A stretch of DNA of 64,000 bases from Microbacterium aoyamense (GTDB taxonomy: Bacteria > Actinomycetota > Actinomycetes > Actinomycetales > Microbacteriaceae). This document shows positions 50,065-56,932 of this stretch, one piece after another. Every line of letters begins with the position of its first letter. Positions within the stretch are counted from its first letter, which is position 1. The notes below the pieces were generated by a model. It was not told the DNA's origin. It ran no database searches and was given only the letters and a program-made list of their open reading frames with translations. The translations under genes were made by a program, and so were the position numbers. The stretch spans positions 62,001 through 126,000 of the forward strand of contig NZ_JAKNUT010000009.1 of the NCBI RefSeq assembly GCF_023155855.1. Direction: 5' to 3'.

Positions 50065-50631
50065 TCACTTCGCGCGCGGCGCGGGAGTGCGGTTCTCGGC
50101 GCTGACCATCCACGCGAACTGCTCGAGCTTCTCGATGATCGCGTGCAGGATGTCGGCGCTCGTCGGGTCCTCCTCGTCGACGTCGTCGTGCACACCGCGC
50201 ATCGTGGCGACCGTCGCGTCGAGCCGCTGGGTGATGAGATCGACCGTCTCGGACGTATCGATCTCGCCCTGCGGATACTCGGGGAGCGTCGTCGTCTCGG
50301 CGACCGTGTCGCTGCGGCCGTCGGGGATGCCGTGCAGGGCGCGCATGCGCTCGGCGACCGTGTCGCTGAACTCGCGTGCCGCTTCGATGATCTCGTCGAG
50401 CTGGCGGTGGGTGTCGCGGAAGTTGCGCCCCACGACGTTCCAGTGCGCCTGCTTGCCCTGGATCTGCAGCTCGAGCAGGTCGACGAGCACGGCCTGCAGA
50501 TTCTCATCGAGCGTCTTCGATGCGACGAAGCCCTTCTCGGCGTTCTGCCGCCGGGTCTGCTTCGCGCCGGTTCCACCGGGAGCTCGTCGCGAAGCGGTCT
50601 TCGCGGAGGCGGTCGTCTTCGTGGTCGCCAT
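50065..50631 (-). CDS. dps: Dps family DNA-binding ferritin-like protein
   Basis: A 188-aa Dps. A Lys/Arg/Ala-rich N-terminal tail (residues 1-33) suits DNA binding. The four-helix core carries the inter-subunit ferroxidase residues His63 (K-Q-A-H-W-N-V), His75 and Asp79. It should store iron as ferric mineral and shield DNA during stress. It is first in a five-gene operon with SDR, F420-type oxidoreductase, acidic protein and GH15. A TTAGG-N3-CCTAA palindrome lies upstream. Confidence 0.92.
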   Translation of the reverse strand: MATTKTTASAKTASRRAPGGTGAKQTRRQNAEKGFVASKTLDENLQAVLVDLLELQIQGKQAHWNVVGRNFRDTHRQLDEIIEAAREFSDTVAERMRALHGIPDGRSDTVAETTTLPEYPQGEIDTSETVDLITQRLDATVATMRGVHDDVDEEDPTSADILHAIIEKLEQFAWMVSAENRTPAPRAK

Positions 50632-50698
50632 GATCAGGCTCCGATCTCTTCGTCCGTACCGACGCTAACGACGACGCGGCGATGGATGACGGGGGTTG

Positions 50699-50714
50699 AC
50701 GCATGGCGATGCGT
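50699..50714. promoter_or_regulatory. Inverted repeat ACGCAT-N4-ATGCGT
   Basis: Perfect 6-bp arms around GGCG, directly after GGGGGTTG in the 276-base gap between dps and the phytochrome gene. It could be a regulator site or a small hairpin in the dps region. Confidence 0.35.
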
Positions 50715-50734
50715 GCGCAAGAGGTCGGCAGTCA

Positions 50735-50759
50735 AAACTAGTTAGGCTTCCTAATCACC
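50735..50759. repeat. Upstream element, copy 2 (TTAGG-N3-CCTAA palindrome)
   Basis: TTAGG-CTT-CCTAA at its core. It resembles the element at 46129-46153 at about 19 of 25 positions and lies between dps and the bacteriophytochrome gene. The core looks like half of a DtxR/IdeR iron box, which would suit dps, but the full 19-bp box is not matched. Confidence 0.45.
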
Positions 50760-50907
50760 CCCTGACCTGCCTTCTTTTGACCGGCGCGGCAACGGATCCG
50801 AACTTCTTCGCCGGCCCCGCGTAGGATCTGAGAGAGCGGACGACACGGACCGACGAGGGTCCGCATCCGTCACGATCCACGCGCCGCCCGCCCCTGAAAG
50901 GCCTTCG

Positions 50908-52854
50908 TTGACCGACACGTCCACCCCTTCGCCCGACGAGCACAGGGAGCGGCTTCTCGCCGAGCAGCGACGCGCCGAAGAGTGCGCGGCCGAGCCGATC
51001 CGCACGATCGGCCGCATCCAGTCCCACGGATACCTCTTCGGCGTCGATGAAGCCACCGGACTCGTCGTGATGGCGGGCGAGAACTCCGCGGAGTGGCTCG
51101 GGCGCGACCTGCGCGAGGCCGGGGACTCGACGCTCTCGTGGGCGATCGACCAGAGCCTGGCCGTCGACCCCGTGCGCGCGGAGTTCGACGGCATGCGCTG
51201 CGATGTCATCGTCCACCGCGGTACGTCGCCGCTCATCGTCGAGCTCGAGCCCGTCATCCCCGACCTCGACTACGTGCGCACCGGTGTCGTCGGAGCCATC
51301 CAGCGTCTCTCCGGCATCACCGATCCCGACGAGCTGCGTCATACCGCTGCCCGTGAGATGAAGCAGATCACGGGCTACGACCGCGTCATGTGCTACGCGT
51401 TCTACGACGACGGCCACGGCCAGGTCGTGGCCGACGAGCGCGAGCCCGACATGGAGCCGTATCTCGGCCTGCACTTCCCCGCGTCCGACATCCCCGCGCA
51501 GGCGCGGGCTCTCTATCTCGAGAAGCGGTCGCGCGTCATCGCCGACACCGACGACGCCGGCTCGCCTCTGGTGACATCCCTCGATCCGACGACCCAGTTC
51601 GACCTCAGCCTGAGCGAGCTGCGCTCCGCGTCGCCGCAGCACATGCAGTTCATGCGCAACATGGGGCAGGCGGCGACCGTATCCTTCGCGGTCGTCGGCG
51701 ACGGCCGGCTCGTCGGGATGTTCACGTGCGCACACCGCACGCCGCGTCGGCTTCCCGTGCTGCTGCGGCGGGCCCTCGAGGTCCTTGCATTGCAGGTCGC
51801 GTCGCAACTGGCTGCGGCCGAGCAGATCCGTGAGCTCCGACGCCAGCTCGACGCCCGTCAGCGTCGGGCCGCGATCACCGCTCCGCTGTACGGACGACAG
51901 GATGCCGGCGAGCTCCTCATGACCGGAAGCCGCACGGTCCTCGACGCCGTCGCGGCGGACGGCGCGATCCTGCGGATGCACCGCACGGTCCGCACGGTCG
52001 GCGAGGTCCCCGATCCGGCAACGCTGCTGAGCGCACTCGACGAAGCGGGCGCCATCGCACTCGCCTCCGACGCTCTGCCCATCGAGCACCCCGTCCTGGC
52101 AGCGGCCGCGCCGGGCGTCGCGGGTCTCGTCGTCGTGCCCCTCGGCGCCGAGGGCGACCGCCTCGTCTTCGTGCGACGAGAGGTGGCGCGGACGGTGGAC
52201 TGGCTCGGCGACCAGAGGCCGGCCAACCGCGACCAGCCGCTCTCGCCCCGGCGGTCCTTCTCGGCATGGAGGGAAGAGGTGAGGGGTCACAGCGTCCCGT
52301 GGGATCACGATGCCGAGAGCGCCTTCGACCTGGGCGAGGACATCCGTGCCGCCCTCGCCGCCCGGGCGCAGGCCGAGCTCGCTGAGCTCGCCTGGCGCGA
52401 CTCTCTGACCGGCCTGCACAACCGTCGTTTCCTCGACGACCGCCTCCACACGCTGCTCGCCGACGGCGACGTCGGACTCGTCTTCCTCGACCTCGACGAT
52501 TTCAAGCGCATCAACGACACCTACGGGCACGACGTGGGCGACGCGGTGCTCACGGCCGCGGGCAGGCGGCTCACGGGCGTGACGCGCTCGTCGGATCTGG
52601 CGATCCGCTTCGGCGGCGATGAGTTCGTGATCGTCGTCGTCGGCGCCGGGACCGTCGACGCCTCCGCGGTCGCCGAGCGGGCCCTCGCCGCCATCAGCGA
52701 GCCGATCGCCGTGGAAGGGACGGTCGTCACCGTGGCGGGCTCGGCCGGGATCGTCACGGCTGCGCAGGGGTCCGAAGCGGCCGAGATCCTCAGCGCGGCC
52801 GACGCCGCGATGTATCGCGCCAAGCGTGCCGGCGGCGGCCGGGTGTCAGGCTGA
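50908..52854 (+). CDS. Bacteriophytochrome with GGDEF output (light-regulated diguanylate cyclase)
   Basis: A 648-aa protein. PAS (about 20-125) carries the biliverdin-attachment type Cys26 before E-P-I-R-T-I-G-R-I-Q-S-H-G. GAF (about 135-300) has P-A-S-D-I-P (Asp194), His245 in S-P-Q-H-M-Q-F-M-R-N-M-G and His276 in C-A-H-R. PHY (about 310-485) has the tongue motif P-R-R-S-F (447-451). GGDEF at 569-573 is intact with inhibitory site R-S-S-D at 560-563. It should make cyclic-di-GMP under red/far-red control. The TTG start has AAAGG upstream. No heme oxygenase gene is adjacent. Confidence 0.92.
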   Translation: MTDTSTPSPDEHRERLLAEQRRAEECAAEPIRTIGRIQSHGYLFGVDEATGLVVMAGENSAEWLGRDLREAGDSTLSWAIDQSLAVDPVRAEFDGMRCDVIVHRGTSPLIVELEPVIPDLDYVRTGVVGAIQRLSGITDPDELRHTAAREMKQITGYDRVMCYAFYDDGHGQVVADEREPDMEPYLGLHFPASDIPAQARALYLEKRSRVIADTDDAGSPLVTSLDPTTQFDLSLSELRSASPQHMQFMRNMGQAATVSFAVVGDGRLVGMFTCAHRTPRRLPVLLRRALEVLALQVASQLAAAEQIRELRRQLDARQRRAAITAPLYGRQDAGELLMTGSRTVLDAVAADGAILRMHRTVRTVGEVPDPATLLSALDEAGAIALASDALPIEHPVLAAAAPGVAGLVVVPLGAEGDRLVFVRREVARTVDWLGDQRPANRDQPLSPRRSFSAWREEVRGHSVPWDHDAESAFDLGEDIRAALAARAQAELAELAWRDSLTGLHNRRFLDDRLHTLLADGDVGLVFLDLDDFKRINDTYGHDVGDAVLTAAGRRLTGVTRSSDLAIRFGGDEFVIVVVGAGTVDASAVAERALAAISEPIAVEGTVVTVAGSAGIVTAAQGSEAAEILSAADAAMYRAKRAGGGRVSG

Positions 52855-53145
52855 CGCCGACGGTTCGGGAACGATCCGCAGGCCCCCGGGTGAGTTCGCC
52901 GTGTCGACGAGGTCCTGCAACCACTGCTTGCTGATCTCGGGCATGGGCGCTTCGTACTCGAAGCGCAGCGCCACGACCGGCGAGATCCAGACCGCCTGAC
53001 GTCTGCTGCCGTCCTCGTCGGAGAGAGCGAACGAGAAGCTCTCCTGGCGGCGGAGCTTGGCCATCACCACGAGCTCGAGATGCGCGAGCGTACGGTCGTC
53101 GATCTCGAAGGACGTCGCCGGCGAACCGTAGTGGAATGCACCCAT
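52846..53145 (-). CDS. Small DUF7882-type protein (paralogue of the one at 54366)
   Basis: A 99-aa protein with S-F-E-I-D-D-R-T-L-A-H-L-E and A-K-L-R-R-Q-E-S-F-S-F, and a C-terminal N-S-P-G-G-L-R-I-V-P-E-P. The same pattern recurs in the protein at 54366-54677, so the two are paralogues. The family name is from memory and its function is unknown. Its 3' end overlaps the phytochrome gene by nine bases, tail to tail. ATG 53145 follows TAGAGT by six bases. Confidence 0.78.
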   Translation of the reverse strand: MGAFHYGSPATSFEIDDRTLAHLELVVMAKLRRQESFSFALSDEDGSRRQAVWISPVVALRFEYEAPMPEISKQWLQDLVDTANSPGGLRIVPEPSASA

Positions 53146-53151
53146 TCCCCC

Positions 53152-53157
53152 ACTCTA
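53152..53157 (-). promoter_or_regulatory. Leaderless -10 box (TAGAGT)
   Basis: TAGAGT ends 6 bases before ATG 53145. A mirror-image box for the opposite gene lies at 53177, so two leaderless genes diverge within 43 bases. Confidence 0.55.
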
Positions 53158-53176
53158 AGCCGCAGATCAGCCGCAC

Positions 53177-53182
53177 TAGGGT
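53177..53182 (+). promoter_or_regulatory. Leaderless -10 box (TAGGGT)
   Basis: TAGGGT ends 6 bases before ATG 53189. The intervening GGAGGG abuts the ATG and is too close to be a normal Shine-Dalgarno. Confidence 0.55.
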
Positions 53183-53188
53183 GGAGGG

Positions 53189-53449
53189 ATGGCGATCGTG
53201 AACCGACTGACCGTGGACGGCCGAGACTACTTCCTTCCGGAGCCCGTCTCCGAACTCAAGGAGCAGATCCTCGCCGCGATCCGCGCCGGCGGCGGCTACG
53301 TGAACGTCCCGCCCCTCCGCGGAGGTCCCGGCATCGACATCCTCTTCTCCCCCGGCATGCCCGTCACCTGGTCGCAGATCGAGGTGCCGGATGCCGCGCC
53401 TGCGCCGTCGGACGGCTCGACCGAACCGGACAGCGGCTTCGACATCTGA
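53189..53449 (+). CDS. Small conserved-type protein, 86 aa, function unknown
   Basis: An 86-aa soluble protein with an alpha/beta core (E-P-V-S-E-L-K-E-Q-I-L-A-A-I-R-A-G-G-G-Y-V) and an acidic, Ser/Pro-rich tail. I do not recognise a characterised family. It is divergent from a DUF7882-type gene and converges on the EAL gene with a six-base gap. Start rests on the -10 box. Confidence 0.68.
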   Translation: MAIVNRLTVDGRDYFLPEPVSELKEQILAAIRAGGGYVNVPPLRGGPGIDILFSPGMPVTWSQIEVPDAAPAPSDGSTEPDSGFDI

Positions 53450-53455
53450 CCCCGA

Positions 53456-54238
53456 TCAGGCGCCGAGCAGAACCGGCTCCAGCTCCTGCGCGGTCGCGGG
53501 CCGACCCCACAGGTAGCCCTGCCCGCGCTGGCAGCTGCGACCGCGCGAACGATCGAGGTCCTCGAGCGTCTCGATCCCCTCTGCGACGGTGCGCCAGCCG
53601 TGGGACTCGGCGGCACGGATAACGCCGGCCACGACCTCGTCCGCAGCGGTATCCGAACGCCGCGTGAGGGAACGGTCGATCTTCACCTCGTCGATCGGAA
53701 GGGATTCGAGCATCGCCATCGTGGTCATCTCGCCGTCGAAGTCGTCGACCGAGATCGACATGCCCGCCTGGTGCAGCAGGTCCACCGCGGCCCGCATATC
53801 GGGGCGCAGCTGGGGTGCGGGGGTCTCGGTCACCTCGATGGTGACGGCGTCGGGCTCGAGTCCGGCGCGCTCGACGGTCTTGATGATGCGCCGCCCATAC
53901 GACGCCGTGAACCGCGCCGGAGACGCGTTCGCCGCCAGGCCGATGTCGGCGCCATGCTGACGCCAGCGCCGCACCTGAACGGCGGCGAGGTAGAGCACCT
54001 GCAGGTCGAGCTCGTCGAGGAAGCCGCCCTCTTCGGCGAGCGGGATGAACATATCGGGCGCGACGACCCCGAGTTCGGGGTGATTCCACCGCGACAGCGC
54101 CTCGACACTGACGGGGCGCATCGTCGAGAGCTCCGCCGTCCGGGCGTCGAGCTGCCACTGCACCTGGTACGCGATCGTCAACTGCGAGGTGGCCAGCGCA
54201 GAGCGCAGGTCTCGTGTCAGTGACGCCGTGTCGTGCAT
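53456..54238 (-). CDS. EAL-domain cyclic-di-GMP phosphodiesterase
   Basis: A 260-aa stand-alone EAL domain. Catalytic residues appear intact: E46-A-L, Asn104, Glu135, Asp165-Asp166, Lys186, Glu220 and Gln240. Loop 6, normally D-D-F-G-T-G-Y, reads D-D-F-D-G-E-M, which may weaken dimerisation-linked control. It should hydrolyse cyclic-di-GMP to pGpG and oppose the two GGDEF proteins encoded within 10 kb. No sensor domain or membrane helix is present. Confidence 0.9.
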   Translation of the reverse strand: MHDTASLTRDLRSALATSQLTIAYQVQWQLDARTAELSTMRPVSVEALSRWNHPELGVVAPDMFIPLAEEGGFLDELDLQVLYLAAVQVRRWRQHGADIGLAANASPARFTASYGRRIIKTVERAGLEPDAVTIEVTETPAPQLRPDMRAAVDLLHQAGMSISVDDFDGEMTTMAMLESLPIDEVKIDRSLTRRSDTAADEVVAGVIRAAESHGWRTVAEGIETLEDLDRSRGRSCQRGQGYLWGRPATAQELEPVLLGA

Positions 54239-54352
54239 AGCATCCAGGTTGGGTCACTCGTCCAATCTGTGCAACGCGAGCGTTTTCGCCGCGGGACGTG
54301 TACACTGCCGGCCCGCCTGCCGGCCCGCATCCCGATCGCCCGCTCCGCACCT

Positions 54353-54358
54353 TAGGAT
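54353..54358 (+). promoter_or_regulatory. Leaderless -10 box (TAGGAT)
   Basis: TAGGAT ends 7 bases before ATG 54366. Confidence 0.55.
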
Positions 54359-54365
54359 CGCAGGG

Positions 54366-54677
54366 ATGGGAACCATGACTTATGACTCCAAGGTCGTCGC
54401 CTCCTTCGACGACCGCGTGCTCGCACATCTCCAGCACGTGATCTGGGCGAAGCTGCGGCGCGGCGAGGCGTTCCCCTTCACTTGGACCGACCCCAACCGG
54501 GCCGGGATCGGGCGCACTTCGGTCTGGCTGACCCCGCACGCGACGCTGTCGTTCCAGTACTTCGGCGGACGCATCGCGAGCCTGAACCCCGCGTGGATCG
54601 AGGCGCTCAACAAGTCGGCCAACTCGCCGGCAGGCCTCTCGCTGGTGCCCGAACCCGACGACCCGGCTCAGCGTTAG
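54366..54677 (+). CDS. Small DUF7882-type protein (paralogue of the one at 52846)
   Basis: A 103-aa protein sharing F-D-D-R-V-L-A-H-L, A-K-L-R-R-G-E-A-F-P-F and N-S-P-A-G-L-S-L-V-P-E-P with the product of 52846-53145. The function is unknown. It is divergent from the EAL gene. ATG 54366 is supported by a -10 box seven bases upstream. ATG 54375 is the alternative. Confidence 0.78.
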   Translation: MGTMTYDSKVVASFDDRVLAHLQHVIWAKLRRGEAFPFTWTDPNRAGIGRTSVWLTPHATLSFQYFGGRIASLNPAWIEALNKSANSPAGLSLVPEPDDPAQR

Positions 54678-54725
54678 CCGAGCCCCCGGTCCCCCTCAAC
54701 GACCCGGTTCCCGCGGAGCGCTGGC

Positions 54726-55040
54726 CTAGCGTCGAACGTACGAGCGTGCCGCCGCCCGATCGGAGATCGCCCGCGGCGCGCGACGCGGCGCGTCGACCGT
54801 GTGGGTCGCGGTGATGTTCTGCCGGCGCCAGCGGCGAAGATCGTCGAGGATGTCGCCCGTGCGGCTGTAGCGGACGGGGAGCGGAATGCCCCCGGCGATC
54901 CACAGGACGTCGAACCCGCCCTCCGTCTCTTCGACGCAGGCGACCACACGTCGTGCGTCGGATGACGAATACGCGTGGTCGTGCACGAGCCAGTGCTCTC
55001 GGTCGATCCGTACGAGTTCCAGGGACCCTTCGCCGTTCAT
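54726..55040 (-). CDS. Small protein of 104 aa, function unknown
   Basis: ATG 55040 has a strong GGAGGAG seven bases upstream, which decides the start although the frame is open to 55151. The product has a beta-rich N-terminal half (W-L-V-H-D-H-A-Y, F-D-V-L-W-I-A-G-G-I-P-L-P) and a basic C-terminus. No family is recognised. It converges on the DUF7882-type gene. Confidence 0.68.
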   Translation of the reverse strand: MNGEGSLELVRIDREHWLVHDHAYSSSDARRVVACVEETEGGFDVLWIAGGIPLPVRYSRTGDILDDLRRWRRQNITATHTVDAPRRAPRAISDRAAARSYVRR

Positions 55041-55208
55041 CGCTGTGCTCCTCCTTGGGGCGATGCATCCATCGTGAACGGTGGAGCGCTCGGATGCCTG
55101 GGGTTGACTTCCGCCCGAACCCGTGTCGCCCGTCACTTCATGCACGGCCAAGGCGATCGACTACGGCCCCGGGTTGCACCTGCTCGGCGATCAGAGGACG
55201 GTGGGGGG

Positions 55209-55655
55209 ATGGATCACGACGAAGCGACGCAGGTGGCATCCCGCGCGGTCGAGCGCCTGCGGCTCGCCGAGGCCCGGCTGGCACGACGACGACAGACGGA
55301 CTGCGGCCCGAGCGAGACCGCGCGAGCTGCGATGCGCTTCGTCTGGGAGAAGTCGGACGCAGGCGACAACGCCACTCCGACCGAGATCGCCGAGCACGTC
55401 GGCATCTCCACGCCCTCCGTGACATCCATGCTCAACCGGCTCCATGCAGGCGGGATGATCAGCTTCATCCCGAACCCCGCCGATGGCCGCAGCAAGCTGG
55501 TCGTGCCCTACGATCGCTCGGTGCATCCCGACGAGATCGACCCCCTCGGCGCGAGCATCCGCTCCTTCGCCGAGGACCTCGGGCCGGACGAGGCCGCCGT
55601 CGTGGCGCAGTTCGTGGAACGCCTGATCGCCGCGATCGACCTCGAGTGCACCTGA
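55209..55655 (+). CDS. MarR family transcriptional regulator
   Basis: A 148-aa winged-helix protein. The recognition region is at about 55-80 (P-T-E-I-A-E-H-V-G-I-S-T-P-S-V-T-S-M-L) and the wing contains N-P-A-D-G-R-S-K. Flanking helices form the dimer. It probably controls the following FMN reductase-VOC fusion gene, 56 bases downstream. The ligand is unknown. The start is ATG after GGGGGG. Confidence 0.87.
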   Translation: MDHDEATQVASRAVERLRLAEARLARRRQTDCGPSETARAAMRFVWEKSDAGDNATPTEIAEHVGISTPSVTSMLNRLHAGGMISFIPNPADGRSKLVVPYDRSVHPDEIDPLGASIRSFAEDLGPDEAAVVAQFVERLIAAIDLECT

Positions 55656-55711
55656 CGGCAGAGGCCTGTCAACCCTCTCCGCTTCGGGCTGGCCCTCGGT
55701 AGGAAGGGATC

Positions 55712-56665
55712 ATGGCCGCCCTGATCAGCACTCGCGTCGGAATCATCGTCGGAAGCCTGCGGACGGAGTCGATCTCCCGCAGGATCGCGCATGCTCTCGC
55801 GGAGCGCGCGCCGGGCTCGATGGAGTTCGCCTGGATCGAGATCGGTGACCTGCCGCTCTACTCGGAAGACTTCGACGACGACCCGCCCGCGCAGTGGACG
55901 CGCTTCCGCGACGAGGTGCGGTCGTGCGACGGACTGCTTTTCGTCACACCCGAGTACAACCGGTCGATCCCCGGCGCGCTCAAGAACGCCACCGACATCG
56001 GCTCTCGACCCGACGAGGACGCGAACGTGTTCGACGGCAAGCCCGCCGCGATCGTCAGCGTGTCGCCGTACGCCAACGGAGGGATGGCGGCCAATCACGC
56101 GCTGCGGCAGAACTTCGTCTACATCAACCTGCGCACGATGGCGCAGCCCGAGGCCTACATCGGCATGGCGGAGGACGTTGTCGACGAGGAGGGACGCGCG
56201 GGCTCGGACGAGTCGGATCGTCTCCTCACCGAGTTCATGCAGGCGTTCGCCGAGTGGATCGCGCTCGTCGGTCAGGGCGAGAGCGGCGAGCGACCCATCG
56301 TGGGGATGCTGCACTTCCTCTCGCCCGAGCCGCGCCGGCTCGCGAGGTTCTGGTCGGAGCTCATGCGCCTGCCCATCGCGGACGGTGCGACCGACGATCT
56401 CGTGATGCTCGATTTCGACCACGTCGTGACGCCGACGACCTGGATCTTCGGGCGCGCGACCGACGCGGCTCGCGGCCGCGCACCTCTCGGCCTCGACATC
56501 GGCGTGCAGGACGCCGACACGTGGGCCGACGTGGCGACGCGGGCCGAGGCGCTCGGCGCGGAGCGCGTCGGCGAGCACGAAGACGGTGGCATCCAGTGGA
56601 TCGAGATGAACGACCCGGACGGCAATCGTTTCCGCGTCTTCGCTCCGCGCCCCGAAGCAACCTGA
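55712..56665 (+). CDS. NAD(P)H-dependent FMN reductase fused to a VOC domain
   Basis: A 317-aa two-domain protein. Residues 1 to about 190 are a flavodoxin-like FMN reductase (G-S-L-R-T-E-S-I-S-R-R and T-P-E-Y-N-R-S-I-P-G-A-L-K-N). Residues about 197-317 are a glyoxalase/VOC domain (M-L-H-F-L-S-P-E-P ... D-P-D-G-N-R-F-R-V-F). The two usually occur as separate proteins. The fusion may link flavin reduction to an antioxidant or electrophile-binding function. AGGAAGGG precedes ATG 55712. There is no stop or frame change between the domains. Confidence 0.88.
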   Translation: MAALISTRVGIIVGSLRTESISRRIAHALAERAPGSMEFAWIEIGDLPLYSEDFDDDPPAQWTRFRDEVRSCDGLLFVTPEYNRSIPGALKNATDIGSRPDEDANVFDGKPAAIVSVSPYANGGMAANHALRQNFVYINLRTMAQPEAYIGMAEDVVDEEGRAGSDESDRLLTEFMQAFAEWIALVGQGESGERPIVGMLHFLSPEPRRLARFWSELMRLPIADGATDDLVMLDFDHVVTPTTWIFGRATDAARGRAPLGLDIGVQDADTWADVATRAEALGAERVGEHEDGGIQWIEMNDPDGNRFRVFAPRPEAT

Positions 56666-56760
56666 CCCTGACCCCGGACGCGGACCGCGGCATCCTCACC
56701 CACGGCAGCGCGCACAGGAACTCGCTGATGAGGCTGCCTTTCTGCCCGTGAACCGCTCGA

Positions 56761-56931
56761 TCAGGGCGCGTGCGTCGGGCAAGTGAGCGTGCCGACGTTC
56801 GAAGGCGGGGTCGGCAGATCGCACGCGGGGATCGTCGCCGTCTGCGCGAGCGCGGCCCAGCCGATGCACGCGGCGACGAGGACGGCCGCCGAGATGAGGG
56901 CCGCCCTTCGCGCTGCTCGTACCCGCCACAT
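56761..56931 (-). CDS. 56-aa exported or lipid-anchored peptide coupled to the ferric-reductase-like gene
   Basis: ATG lies one base after the stop of the flavocytochrome gene (TGACATG), so translation is probably coupled. The N-terminus is R-R-rich followed by a hydrophobic stretch ending in L-V-A-A-C, a possible lipobox, then a short mature part with two cysteines (C-D-L-P-T-P-P ... L-T-C-P-T) that could form a disulfide or bind a cofactor. No family is recognised. Confidence 0.55.
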   Translation of the reverse strand: MWRVRAARRAALISAAVLVAACIGWAALAQTATIPACDLPTPPSNVGTLTCPTHAP

Positions 56932-56932
56932 G

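Noticed and set aside
50735..50759. Definite DtxR/IdeR iron box
   Set aside because: Only the central eight positions fit the 19-bp consensus. The assignment is left as a possibility.
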